A stretch of DNA of 64,000 nt from JAGVPT01 sp035505655 (GTDB lineage Bacteria > Bacteroidota > Ignavibacteria > UBA10030 > UBA8401): contig DATJQP010000083.1 in NCBI GenBank assembly GCA_035505655.1, positions 10,298 through 74,297 of the forward strand, given 5' to 3'. A program made the position numbers and the translations under genes. Under the pieces are notes generated by a model that saw only the letters and a list, made by a program, of their open reading frames with translations, made no database searches and had not been told where the DNA came from. Positions 44,532-53,216 of the stretch are shown piece after piece (positions within the stretch are counted from its first letter, which is position 1; each line of letters begins with the position of its first letter).

Positions 44532-47510
44532 CTACCCCTCAGGCTTCAAAATAATCCCTTTGTTCTTGTGTCCGTTCATCTTGATCGTGATCGGCCTCGT
44601 GCACCGGATATGCTTCGTGAACGCGAACGTCTCGGTCGCCTCCCGCGTGCGGAGCCATTCCCAATCGATAAACCCTTCGTTCGTGTGTGCGTTGACGGTG
44701 AAGTAGCCCACCATAAACGACGTGAGGTTCTGGAAAAAGTGTGAGCCCTGGGAAGGCGTGACGTTGAAATCTCTCATGTTCGCCTCGACGATCGCCGCAG
44801 CCCCGGAGATCTGGTCCCATGTCACCGGAATCCCGAGCCACGGATCGAGCGTTCCCCAGCGTCCGACGCCGATGAGTAGGTAAGGCGTCTCCTCCGCCAG
44901 AAGCTTCGCGTTGAGCTTGCTCACTTCCAACGCCACTTCCCGGCTCTTCGACCGGTCGAACGTGTGGATATCGACAACGACGATATCGTGGAGATCCTTG
45001 ATGATCCCGTTCCCGAGAACGTGGAGGCTCTGGCAGATGAGCTCCGCCGGATCGACCTCCTCCACATTAAGCTCCTCCGTCTCCCTGTTGATGACGAGGG
45101 GGCGCATTTGGAGGAGACCGAACTCCTTCGGCTTTCCGTTCGGAACCGAAAGGTTGACCGCGAACTCAATCTCGACAGCGGCCCCCATCCCCCAGCTCCC
45201 CATGTCGAGGATAAGATCGAGAATCTCCGGCAAAGGGAAGCCGTGCCCCTTGAGGAGCGGGGCGAATGTCACGAGGCGAACCCCTTTCCGCGAGATGCCG
45301 TCCGAGATCATGGCGTTCTCCGCGGAATAGGTCGAGCCGATGGCGTTGAGCGTCCCGTCGATTTCAGAAATCTGGAGTTCGAACTTCTTCACGAGCATGT
45401 CGTGCGTGACAACGATCGCGTTCTCCCGCTCGGTGAGGACGAGGGCGTAGAACTCGTTCTGGTTGTTCTGCAGGATGTCGTCGATGGAGGAGAACTGCTG
45501 GAGTTGGAGCGGATACTTCGGGCAGAATCGCACCGCATTGCCGCCGTCGACGATCTCCTTTCCGAGGCCGAGCGCCACTGAGACGATGCCGTCCTCCGGT
45601 GTCTGGGGCGGAGCCGGGAAAAAATTGTACGATTTTCCCACCCCGGAAAAATCCGGGTAGAATTTGTCGTTGTGTGGCGAGCCGACCATCTTCTGGATGA
45701 TGACCGCCATTTTCTCCTCCTCCAGCCGGTACGACGTCACCCTGATGTAGTCTTTCGCGGTCTGGTAAAACGTCGACGCGTAGACCCGTTTGATGGTCCT
45801 GAGGAGCTCCTCGAGCCGCTCCTTCTTTTCCGGGCTGTTGTTCGGGATCATGTAGGTTTCGTAGACCCCGGCGAACGGATGATACTGCGAGTCTTCGAGA
45901 AGGCTCGATGACCTGACGGCGAGCGGCTCGTCGACGAGGTCGAGAAAAGCGGAGAGATCTTCGAGGACCTCGGGGGGGAATTTCTTTGCCTCGAGGAACC
46001 GGCGCGTGAGCTCGGTGTCGTCGGAGGCCCTGAGCGCGTATTTTCGGAGATGGTTATCATCAAGAAACTGGTCGAAGACATCGGTCGCCACAACGACGGA
46101 AGGAGGGACGAAAATCCGCACTCCGTCGAACCTTTCCCCGATGTCGTGGCTGCTGATGAGAACGTTGACGAACCCAAGCCCCCTCGCCTTTCCCCCGAGC
46201 GAACCGGTTCCAATCCTCGCGAAGCTGCTCGAGACGTCGAACGTCTCCGGGTTAAAATCGGTGATCATTCCGCGCTGCCGTATCTGGCGGTAGTCGTGGA
46301 GCGATGCGATGAGGTCGGCACGGAGAGCGGCGATGGATGGGTAGTCGGAGACCTTCCTCGGTCTCAGGCGGTGGGCCAGCCAGAACTCGGTCCTGGCCTT
46401 CAGCCAGTTCGAGAAGTGGTTCCGCTCCCCGTGGTAAAGGATGCTTTCTTCCGGCACGGTATGGAGTTGTCCCTCGAGCGACTTAAGGTCGTGCGCCCGT
46501 CCGACCTCTGTCCCGTCCGGAGTCCGGAAAATGAAGTCCCCAAAGCTGAAATACTGCACCATGAACTGCCGCAGGTCCTCCAGGAGGGTCGGTGATTCCT
46601 TTCTGAGGAACGATGCTCCGACCGCCCTCGCCCGTTCTTCATTTTGCTGGACGTTCGATTGGAGGAGGATCGGAATGTCCGGATGACGGCCTTTCACGGC
46701 TCTGGCGAATTCGATCCCCGCTTCTGCATCCTGCTGCCCGTTGCGGGAGAAGTCGATGTCGGAGATGATGCCGAGGATATCGTTTTCATATTTCTCGTAG
46801 TACTCCCACGCCTCTTCGTACGTCGTGCAGAGGAGGATCTTCGGCCGGGCACGCATCCTCAGGAACTTGTGGGAAAGGTTGATCCCCTCCGAAATGAGCC
46901 TCTGCGATTGCTTGATGATCTCGGTGTAAATGAGGGGAAGGTATGCCGAGTAGAACCGGATGTTGTCCTCGATGAGAATGATCGACTGCACGCCGGCGAG
47001 CCGCACGTCGTCGTCAACGTTCAGCCTGTCCTCGACGTACTTGATGATCGCGATGATGATCCGGAAATCCCCCTGCCAGATGAAGACCCTGTCGAAGACC
47101 GAAGTGTCGTGATGGGCAAAAAGCTCGGTGAGTTCACGGTTGTCATACCCGAGAAGGATGACCGGGATCTTCAGCCCCGCCTCTCGAACCTTCCGCGCAA
47201 AGGTCACCGCGTGCATATCCTCGATATGCGGGGTGGTGATGATCATATCGAAGCGGTTCTCTTCGAGCGCAAGAGCAATCGCTTCTTCGCCGCTCGCAAC
47301 CCGCGTGAGCTCGGGAGAGTTGCTCAGGTTAAGTCCCTGGTACTCGTTGCGGATAAGCTCGTAGAGCCTGCCGTCTTCTTCGAAGAGGTAGGAATCGTAG
47401 AGGCTGGAGACGAGGAGAATATCTCTGACGCGGAACCGGGTGAGGTTCTGAAATCCCTGGAACCGGGTGCCGTGCCCCTGCTCAACCCAGAAGGGATCGT
47501 AGGTTTGCAT
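44532..47510 (-). CDS. Double-receiver PEP/pyruvate-binding domain protein
   Basis: A 992-residue protein. Residues ~30-330 are two receiver-like segments: the first (ILLVSSLYD) has IITTPHIEDM where the phospho-acceptor Asp would be, so it is degenerate; the second (SIILIEDN, ISDIDFSRNG, RKES) keeps an acidic pair, Asp and Lys. Residues ~420-800 resemble the ATP-grasp N-terminal domain of PEP synthase/PPDK (GTGSLGGKARGLGF, VDEPLAVRSSSLLEDS, VIIQKMVG). The His swivelling and PEP-binding domains of a full PEP synthase are not evident. It therefore looks like a regulatory or phosphotransfer member. ATG at 47510 is chosen over a TTG two codons earlier. Target and function unknown. Confidence 0.75.
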   Translation of the reverse strand: MQTYDPFWVEQGHGTRFQGFQNLTRFRVRDILLVSSLYDSYLFEEDGRLYELIRNEYQGLNLSNSPELTRVASGEEAIALALEENRFDMIITTPHIEDMHAVTFARKVREAGLKIPVILLGYDNRELTELFAHHDTSVFDRVFIWQGDFRIIIAIIKYVEDRLNVDDDVRLAGVQSIILIEDNIRFYSAYLPLIYTEIIKQSQRLISEGINLSHKFLRMRARPKILLCTTYEEAWEYYEKYENDILGIISDIDFSRNGQQDAEAGIEFARAVKGRHPDIPILLQSNVQQNEERARAVGASFLRKESPTLLEDLRQFMVQYFSFGDFIFRTPDGTEVGRAHDLKSLEGQLHTVPEESILYHGERNHFSNWLKARTEFWLAHRLRPRKVSDYPSIAALRADLIASLHDYRQIRQRGMITDFNPETFDVSSSFARIGTGSLGGKARGLGFVNVLISSHDIGERFDGVRIFVPPSVVVATDVFDQFLDDNHLRKYALRASDDTELTRRFLEAKKFPPEVLEDLSAFLDLVDEPLAVRSSSLLEDSQYHPFAGVYETYMIPNNSPEKKERLEELLRTIKRVYASTFYQTAKDYIRVTSYRLEEEKMAVIIQKMVGSPHNDKFYPDFSGVGKSYNFFPAPPQTPEDGIVSVALGLGKEIVDGGNAVRFCPKYPLQLQQFSSIDDILQNNQNEFYALVLTERENAIVVTHDMLVKKFELQISEIDGTLNAIGSTYSAENAMISDGISRKGVRLVTFAPLLKGHGFPLPEILDLILDMGSWGMGAAVEIEFAVNLSVPNGKPKEFGLLQMRPLVINRETEELNVEEVDPAELICQSLHVLGNGIIKDLHDIVVVDIHTFDRSKSREVALEVSKLNAKLLAEETPYLLIGVGRWGTLDPWLGIPVTWDQISGAAAIVEANMRDFNVTPSQGSHFFQNLTSFMVGYFTVNAHTNEGFIDWEWLRTREATETFAFTKHIRCTRPITIKMNGHKNKGIILKPEG

Positions 47511-47534
47511 ACGCAAAGATCACAAAAGTGGAAT

Positions 47535-47579
47535 CAAAAAACAAAGCCTCCCGGGGTTCGGATAAACCCCCGGAAGGCC
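47535..47579 (-). terminator. Rho-independent terminator after gdhA
   Basis: On the minus strand a GC-rich stem (about 13 pairs with a bulge; 47545-47579) with a 6-base loop is followed by a run TTTTTT (complement of 47535-47540). It lies 42 to 86 bases beyond the gdhA stop, so gdhA is probably monocistronic and the next gene (end at 47510) has its own promoter. Confidence 0.75.
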
Positions 47580-47620
47580 TTGAGGCTGGCTCCTCACATC
47601 CGAGGAGGTATGAGGTGCGC

Positions 47621-48982
47621 TCAGACTAGTCCCTGGTCCATCATGGCATCGGCGACTTTGAGGAATCCGCCGATGTTGGCGCCGTTGACGTAGTTCCCGG
47701 GGGTTCCGAACCGGTTCGCCATGTCGACGCAGGTTTTATGGATGCTCTTCATGATAATATGGAGACGGTTGTCGACCTCCTCGCGGGTCCAGGGCATCCG
47801 CATACTGTTCTGCGACATCTCGAGGCCCGACACCGCCACGCCGCCGGCGTTCGCCGCTTTGGCGGGTCCGTAGAGGATGCCGGCATCGATGAAGGTCTTC
47901 ACGCCGTCGAGCGTCGTCGGCATGTTGGCTCCCTCGGCGACGACGTAAACCTTGTTCTTCAGGAGGTTCTGGGCATCCTTCCCGTTGATCTCGTTCTGCG
48001 TGGCGCTCGGGAAGGCGCAATCCGCTTTGTGATTCCAGAGCGGGTTGTAATCGAGCTTCTGATCGATCGGGGTATAGACGACTCCCTTGAACTTCTCCGC
48101 GTATTCCTTGATTCTCCCTCGCCGGGTGTTTTTGAGGTCCATGACAAAGTCGAGCTTCTCCTTGGAGATCCCTTCCTCGTCATAGATGTAGCCGTTTGAG
48201 TCGGAGAGGGTGACGGCCTTGCCTCCGAGCTGGTTGATTTTTTCGACCGTGTACTGGGCGACGTTGCCGCTTCCGGAGACGAGACATTTTTTTCCCTGGA
48301 GCGTCTGGCCGCGCGTCGTGAGCATCTCGGCCGCAAAGTAGACGGCGCCATATCCCGTCGCCTCTGGTCTGATGAGCGAGCCGCCCCAGTTCAGACCTTT
48401 GCCGGTGAGGACGCCCGTGAATTCATTTCGCAGCCTCTTGTACTGGCCGAACAGAAATCCGATCTCGCGTCCTCCAACGCCGATGTCGCCGGCGGGGACG
48501 TCGGTATCCGGACCGATGTGGCGGCAAAGCTCCGTCATGAAGCTCTGGCAGAAATGCATCACTTCGTTGTCGCTTTTTCCTTTCGGATCAAAATCGGATC
48601 CGCCTTTGCCTCCGCCCATGGGGAGTGTCGTGAGGCTGTTTTTGAAGACCTGTTCGAAGGCGAGAAATTTAAGGATGCCGAGGGTCACGGAAGGATGGAA
48701 GCGAAGTCCGCCTTTGTATGGACCGATGGCGCTGTTCATCTCGATCCGGTATCCGCGGTTGATGCGGATGTTTCCACGGTCGTCCATCCAAGGCACGCGG
48801 AACATGAGGACGCGTTCCGGTTCGATCATTCTCTCGAGGATCTTTGCGTTGCGGTATTCAGGATGACGTTCCAGGACAACGCTGAGGGAATCTGCGACTT
48901 CTTGCACTGCTTGATGGAATTCGGGTTCGGCGGGATTTTTGGATTTGACTTCAGCCATTAGGGCTGTTACGTACTCAGACAT
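47621..48982 (-). CDS. gdhA: NADP-type glutamate dehydrogenase
   Basis: Interconverts 2-oxoglutarate plus ammonium and glutamate; cytoplasmic hexamer of the ~450-residue family I. Landmarks: GYRIEMNSAIGPYKGGLRFH (2-oxoglutarate-binding Lys-rich region), PMGGGKGGSDFDPKGKSD (catalytic Lys in this stretch), DIGVGGREIGFLFGQYK, and LVSGSGNVAQYTVEKI (Rossmann nucleotide site). Length of 453 residues is standard. GGAGG (48988-48992 complement) lies 5 bases before the ATG, a strong site. It is separated from its neighbour by a terminator and a 750-base repeat-bearing gap, so it is probably expressed alone. Confidence 0.95.
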   Translation of the reverse strand: MSEYVTALMAEVKSKNPAEPEFHQAVQEVADSLSVVLERHPEYRNAKILERMIEPERVLMFRVPWMDDRGNIRINRGYRIEMNSAIGPYKGGLRFHPSVTLGILKFLAFEQVFKNSLTTLPMGGGKGGSDFDPKGKSDNEVMHFCQSFMTELCRHIGPDTDVPAGDIGVGGREIGFLFGQYKRLRNEFTGVLTGKGLNWGGSLIRPEATGYGAVYFAAEMLTTRGQTLQGKKCLVSGSGNVAQYTVEKINQLGGKAVTLSDSNGYIYDEEGISKEKLDFVMDLKNTRRGRIKEYAEKFKGVVYTPIDQKLDYNPLWNHKADCAFPSATQNEINGKDAQNLLKNKVYVVAEGANMPTTLDGVKTFIDAGILYGPAKAANAGGVAVSGLEMSQNSMRMPWTREEVDNRLHIIMKSIHKTCVDMANRFGTPGNYVNGANIGGFLKVADAMMDQGLV

Positions 48983-49331
48983 AGAAACCTCCAGGTGGGA
49001 AGGGTGCGACGGTGCGGGTTGTCGCGAACTTTTGGATGTGGGGTACAGCTGCGGACAGCTCGATGTAAAATCAGTTCTATGGCTCGCGGAAGTCGCAAAA
49101 AGTATGCCGCCAAAGAGAAGGCTGTTCCAGCGTTTAAACAGTAGTTTGGTTCGCCGTGGGTTGAACTTTTCCCAAAAATGGTATGCCTAATGATGGAATT
49201 GTCACTTTTGGACTGGATGTTTTCCGTCTCATTTGGATTCATCCGGAGGATGGGGGGTGACGTGGCGTCTCGTCTTTATCCATTAGATCAATGCACTCCG
49301 ATATGTATGTATAGCGACGAAGGACATGATC

Positions 49332-49357
49332 GTCTGACACATCGTCCCTGACGGGGA
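49332..49357 (-). repeat. Dispersed intergenic repeat, copy 1
   Basis: On the minus strand reads CCCCGTCAGGGACGATGTGTC: a small palindromic core (CCC GTCA GGG) followed by a tail. Related in layout to copies 2-4. Confidence 0.5.
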
Positions 49358-49380
49358 TTGAATGATATTGTGACGCGCGC

Positions 49381-49410
49381 TTTCTACGAACAACGCTGCT
49401 CCTACGGAGC
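49381..49410 (-). repeat. Dispersed intergenic repeat, copy 2
   Basis: On the minus strand reads GCTCCGTAGGAGCAGCGTTG, with the palindromic core GCTCC GTA GGAGC. It lies about 25 bases from copy 1 in the same orientation. Confidence 0.5.
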
Positions 49411-49511
49411 GGCTATAAGGTCGGATGCGAATAGATCTCTCATCGCATGATCCTGCAAATCCGAGACCTACGTACCATCATGCTTGACTCGATCACGATG
49501 TCAACCATCGG

Positions 49512-49537
49512 GAGCACCGTAGGCGCGACCCGTGCAT
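49512..49537 (+). repeat. Dispersed intergenic repeat, copy 3
   Basis: GAGCACCGTAGGCGCGACCC followed by GTGCAT; 24 of 26 bases match copy 4, which starts 53 bases on. Confidence 0.6.
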
Positions 49538-49564
49538 AACACTGAGATCGAAGTACTATTTCGT

Positions 49565-49590
49565 GAGCGCCGTAGGCGCGACCTGTGCAT
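49565..49590 (+). repeat. Dispersed intergenic repeat, copy 4
   Basis: GAGCGCCGTAGGCGCGACCT followed by GTGCAT; a direct repeat of copy 3 with 2 differences, in the opposite orientation to copies 1 and 2. Confidence 0.6.
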
Positions 49591-49729
49591 TCGCAAATCA
49601 ATCATGTCGCAATCCCGCAGAGGTACCTCGTTTCTCGTGAATCCGATTTTTCTCCTGCTTTTTTCCCTCAATCTTGGTATCTTCCCGCATTGATTTCTTC
49701 GGAACAATAACCATCCCAAAGGACGCAGC

Positions 49730-50977
49730 ATGAACGAGACCGCGTTGGACAGACTCCTGCGATACGTCAAGATCGATACGCAGTCGAAGGAAGACTCCCC
49801 TTCCTACCCGAGCACCGCGAAACAACTCGACCTCCTCAACCTTCTTCTCAAGGAGGCGAAAGAACTCGGCCTGAAAGATGCGACCATCGATAAATACGGC
49901 TACGTCATGGCCACGATCCCGTCGAATATTCCATCCGGACACAAGGCACACGGAAGAGTGCCGACGATCGGGCTCATCTCCCACGTCGACACCTCCCCCT
50001 CGGAGAGCGGCGCCGACGTGAAGCCGCAGGTCGTTCACTATAAAGGAGGAGACATCGTTCTCCCCGGCGATCCCTCGGTGGTGATCAAGGATTCGGAAAA
50101 CCCCGAACTGAAACACAACATCGGCAAAACGGTCGTCACGAGCGACGGCACCACGCTTCTCGGCGCAGACGACAAAGCAGGCCTCGCGATCATCATGACC
50201 GCGGCCCAGAAGCTGATGGCTAATCCTCAACTTCTCCACGGCGACATCCGCATCGGCTTCACCCCGGACGAGGAGATCGGTGCCGGAACCCAGTACTTCG
50301 ACGTCAAGAAATTTGGCGCTCAGTTTGCCTACACTGTCGACGGGGATACGCCGGGAGAGCTCAACAAGGAGACCTTCAGCGCGGACCAGGCGGTCATTAC
50401 GGTGTACGGAAGGAATATCCACCCCGGGTCGGCCAAAGGGATCATGGTAAATTCCATCCGCACGATGGCCGATATCATTGCACGGATGCCGAAAGATGTC
50501 GCCCCCGAAACGACGGAGGGCTACGAGCCATATATTCATCCTCACATCATCGAGGGAGAAGAGGCAAAATCCACCCTGAAAATCCTCCTCCGTGATTTCG
50601 ATACCGCCGGATTGAAGGTCCTGAAGCAGAAGCTCGAAAAGATCATCGCTGACGTTCAACCCCTTCACCCCAAAGCGCGGATCGAGCTCAAGATCGTCGA
50701 GCAGTACCGCAACATGAAGGATGGACTCGGGAACGATCCGCGCCTCCTCGGGTGCCTCGAAGAGGCTACCCGTCGCGCCGGTCTCACCCCCGAGTGGAAA
50801 CCGATCAGGGGCGGCACCGACGGTTCAAAACTTACCGCCGTGGGCCTGCCGACGCCGAACATCTTCACCGGCGGACAGAACTACCATTGTAAGAACGAGT
50901 GGGCATCCGTCTACGGTATGGAGAAAGCCGTCGAGACCGTGGTGAATCTTGTTCAGCTCTGGGTCGAAAAGAGCTGA
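49730..50977 (+). CDS. pepT: Peptidase T (tripeptide aminopeptidase)
   Basis: M20 family metallopeptidase that removes the N-terminal residue of tripeptides; cytoplasmic, two zinc ions. Motifs: LISHVDTSPSE (first zinc ligand His and its Asp, about residue 85), LGADDKAGLA (bridging Asp, about 146), PDEEIGAG (catalytic Glu and zinc Glu, about 181), TVDGDTPGEL and NYHCKNEWAS near the C-terminus (last His). Length of 415 residues is normal. AAGGA lies about 7 bases before the ATG. The following gene, 73 bases downstream, encodes an oligopeptide transporter, making a peptide-use operon. Confidence 0.92.
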   Translation: MNETALDRLLRYVKIDTQSKEDSPSYPSTAKQLDLLNLLLKEAKELGLKDATIDKYGYVMATIPSNIPSGHKAHGRVPTIGLISHVDTSPSESGADVKPQVVHYKGGDIVLPGDPSVVIKDSENPELKHNIGKTVVTSDGTTLLGADDKAGLAIIMTAAQKLMANPQLLHGDIRIGFTPDEEIGAGTQYFDVKKFGAQFAYTVDGDTPGELNKETFSADQAVITVYGRNIHPGSAKGIMVNSIRTMADIIARMPKDVAPETTEGYEPYIHPHIIEGEEAKSTLKILLRDFDTAGLKVLKQKLEKIIADVQPLHPKARIELKIVEQYRNMKDGLGNDPRLLGCLEEATRRAGLTPEWKPIRGGTDGSKLTAVGLPTPNIFTGGQNYHCKNEWASVYGMEKAVETVVNLVQLWVEKS

Positions 50978-51050
50978 ACGAAGTTCATCGGAACCCCTGA
51001 CATATCCCCGGAACAAATCATCGCACCGATCATCCTGAAGGAACCATCGC

Positions 51051-53054
51051 ATGGATCCGCAATCCTCCAGCACGAATTCGCTTCCCGATAACGCTTACAA
51101 AACACTCAAGCCGGGAGAGGAATACCGGCCGATCCTCAACCCGGAACAATCCTATCCCGAGGTCACCCCATGGTCTGTCGGCTGGGGATTGGTGATGGCG
51201 GTTTTCTTTTCCGCCGCGGCCGCGTACTCGGGTCTGAAGATCGGGCAGGTCTTCGAAGCCGCGATTCCGATCGCGATCCTCGCCGTCGGGCTTTCGACGG
51301 CGTTCAAGCGGAAGGGAGCCCTGGGACAGAACGTCATCATCCAGTCGATCGGCGCAAGCTCCGGCGTCATCGTTGCGGGGGCCATTTTCACGATCCCGGC
51401 CCTTTATATCCTTGACCTGCCGGCGAATTTCTTTCAGGTCTTCTTCGCCTCGGCGATCGGGGGCTTCCTCGGCATCCTCTTCCTTATTCCTTTCCGGAAA
51501 TATTTCGTCCGGGACATGCACGGCACGCTTCCGTTCCCTGAAGCAACGGCGACGACCGAGATCCTTGTGGCGGGCGAGAAAGGTGGATCGCAGGCCGTAG
51601 TCCTCGTCGTCAGCGGGCTCATCGGAGGGCTCTTCGACTTCACCTTCAGCGCATTCGGCTGGTGGTCCGAAGTGATCTCCTCACGGATGATTCATTACGG
51701 CGAAGCCCTTGCCAATCGGGTCAAGATGGTGGTGAAGGTCGATGTCTCAGCGATGGTCTTCGGCCTCGGCTACATCGTGGGACTGAAGTATTCGGCCATC
51801 ATCGCGGCAGGATCGTTTCTCTCGTGGTTCGTCTTCGTTCCTCTCTTCTATGAAGTAGGGCACTCTCTCACCGTTCCGCTCGGAGCGACGGCGACGCAAC
51901 TCATCGCGAACATGTCGGCGGAAGATATCTTCCGAAACTACGTGCGCCAGATCGGAATCGGGGGGATCGCGATGGCGGGAATCATCGGCATCATCCGTTC
52001 CTCAAAAATCATCGGCGGCGCATTCTCGCTCGCTTACCGGGAGATCTTCAAATCGAAAAGCGGTCCAGCCGAGTCGAATGTCCGATGGCAGACCGACATC
52101 CGGATGGTCTATGTCGCCCTTTTTATCCTCCTCACCGCGCTTCTTGTCTTCGTCTTCTTCTACGGCGGAGTGGTCTTCAACTTCACGCACGCCATTGCCG
52201 GACTTCTCATCGTGATGATCGTCTCGTTTCTCTTTACGACGGTGGCGGCGAACGCCACGGCCATCGTCGGGACGAACCCGGTCTCCGGGATGACGTTGAT
52301 GACCCTCATCCTCTCGTCGTTTGTCCTCGTGCAGATCGGGCTTACCGGCCCGTCGGGAATGGTGAGCGCGCTCATCATCGGAGGCGTTGTCTGCACAGCC
52401 CTGTCGGTTGCCGGTGGATTCATTACCGACCTGAAGATCGGATATTGGATCGGCTCGACTCCGAAGAAGCAGGAATCGTGGAAATTTCTCGGGGTGATGG
52501 TTTCTGCCGCCACGGTGGGCGGAGTGATTCTCGTCCTCAACAAGGCATTCGGCTTCAAGGGGGAACACGCAATGGTCGCGCCGCAGGCGAACGCCATGGC
52601 GGCGGTGATCCAACCGCTGATGTCGAATGTCTCGGCACCATGGGTTCTCTACGCCGTCGGTGCGATCATCTCCCTCATCCTTACGATGATCAACATCTCC
52701 CCCCTCGCCTTTGCGCTTGGGATGTACATCCCGCAGGAGCTTAATACTCCGCTCGTCTTTGGCGGTCTCGTGGCGTGGTGGGTGACGACCCGCTCGAAGA
52801 ACGAGAAGCTGAACAATGCCCGCTTCTCCCGCGGGACGCTCATCGCTTCGGGATTTATCGCCGGAGGATCGCTCTTCGGCGTCCTCAATGCGTTTTTGAA
52901 ATTCTTCGACCAGGAGGTATGGAGTTTCGGTTACGCCAATTGGTATGCCTCCTCCTGGGCCGATTCGCATTCCGGCGAGATCACCGGGCTCATCATGTTT
53001 ATCCTCCTCTTCACATACGCCCTTTGGGATTCGATGAGGGCGAAGGAGGAATAG
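51051..53054 (+). CDS. OPT family oligopeptide transporter
   Basis: Proton-coupled inner-membrane importer of small peptides or metal-chelates. A 667-residue hydrophobic protein with about 16 membrane segments. The family stretch GWGLVMAVFFSAAAAYSGLKIGQ (shown in part: AAAAYSGLKIG) sits in the first segment, LGQNVIIQSIGASSGVIV follows, and FPEATATTEILVAGEKGG is the conserved cytoplasmic loop. The last segment ends in ALWDSMRAKEE. AAGGA precedes the ATG by 8 bases. It lies 73 bases after pepT on the same strand, consistent with uptake and hydrolysis of peptides together. OPT members in Bacteria are less well characterised than those in fungi. Confidence 0.88.
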   Translation: MDPQSSSTNSLPDNAYKTLKPGEEYRPILNPEQSYPEVTPWSVGWGLVMAVFFSAAAAYSGLKIGQVFEAAIPIAILAVGLSTAFKRKGALGQNVIIQSIGASSGVIVAGAIFTIPALYILDLPANFFQVFFASAIGGFLGILFLIPFRKYFVRDMHGTLPFPEATATTEILVAGEKGGSQAVVLVVSGLIGGLFDFTFSAFGWWSEVISSRMIHYGEALANRVKMVVKVDVSAMVFGLGYIVGLKYSAIIAAGSFLSWFVFVPLFYEVGHSLTVPLGATATQLIANMSAEDIFRNYVRQIGIGGIAMAGIIGIIRSSKIIGGAFSLAYREIFKSKSGPAESNVRWQTDIRMVYVALFILLTALLVFVFFYGGVVFNFTHAIAGLLIVMIVSFLFTTVAANATAIVGTNPVSGMTLMTLILSSFVLVQIGLTGPSGMVSALIIGGVVCTALSVAGGFITDLKIGYWIGSTPKKQESWKFLGVMVSAATVGGVILVLNKAFGFKGEHAMVAPQANAMAAVIQPLMSNVSAPWVLYAVGAIISLILTMINISPLAFALGMYIPQELNTPLVFGGLVAWWVTTRSKNEKLNNARFSRGTLIASGFIAGGSLFGVLNAFLKFFDQEVWSFGYANWYASSWADSHSGEITGLIMFILLFTYALWDSMRAKEE

Positions 53055-53216
53055 CGCAGACCCTCTCCGCGGGCATACCGGGCAGGATGGTGGCCCGCGG
53101 AGAGACGACGTTTTGATCCTTTCTCTTCGTTCTGCAACCACTCCCTTCGGAGGTCATCGGCACTCCCCGTGCCACTCGCTCATCCAGCATGCTCTTCATC
53201 CCCAACGAGGTTCATC

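Larger units (their letters stand above)
48983..49729. other. 747-base intergenic region with dispersed repeats
   Basis: The gap between gdhA (-) and pepT (+) contains the gdhA ribosome site near 48990, then four copies of a short repeat (49332-49590, listed separately). Short open frames at 48939-49242 have no ribosome site or recognisable product. No RNA gene or clear promoter was identified here. Confidence 0.6.

Noticed and set aside
48939..49242. Short open frames in both directions upstream of gdhA
   Set aside because: They have no ribosome site or recognisable product and lie across the gdhA 5' region.
49512..49590. Possible CRISPR-like direct repeats
   Set aside because: Only two close copies in that orientation, with one spacer and no cas genes; other copies are inverted, which fits a dispersed repeat.
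49598..50668. Minus-strand open frame opposite pepT
   Set aside because: pepT on the plus strand has all M20 metal ligands, so the opposite frame is a shadow.
52002..53141. Minus-strand open frame opposite the OPT transporter
   Set aside because: Rich in charged residues and lacking family features; the plus strand is a transporter with many membrane segments.
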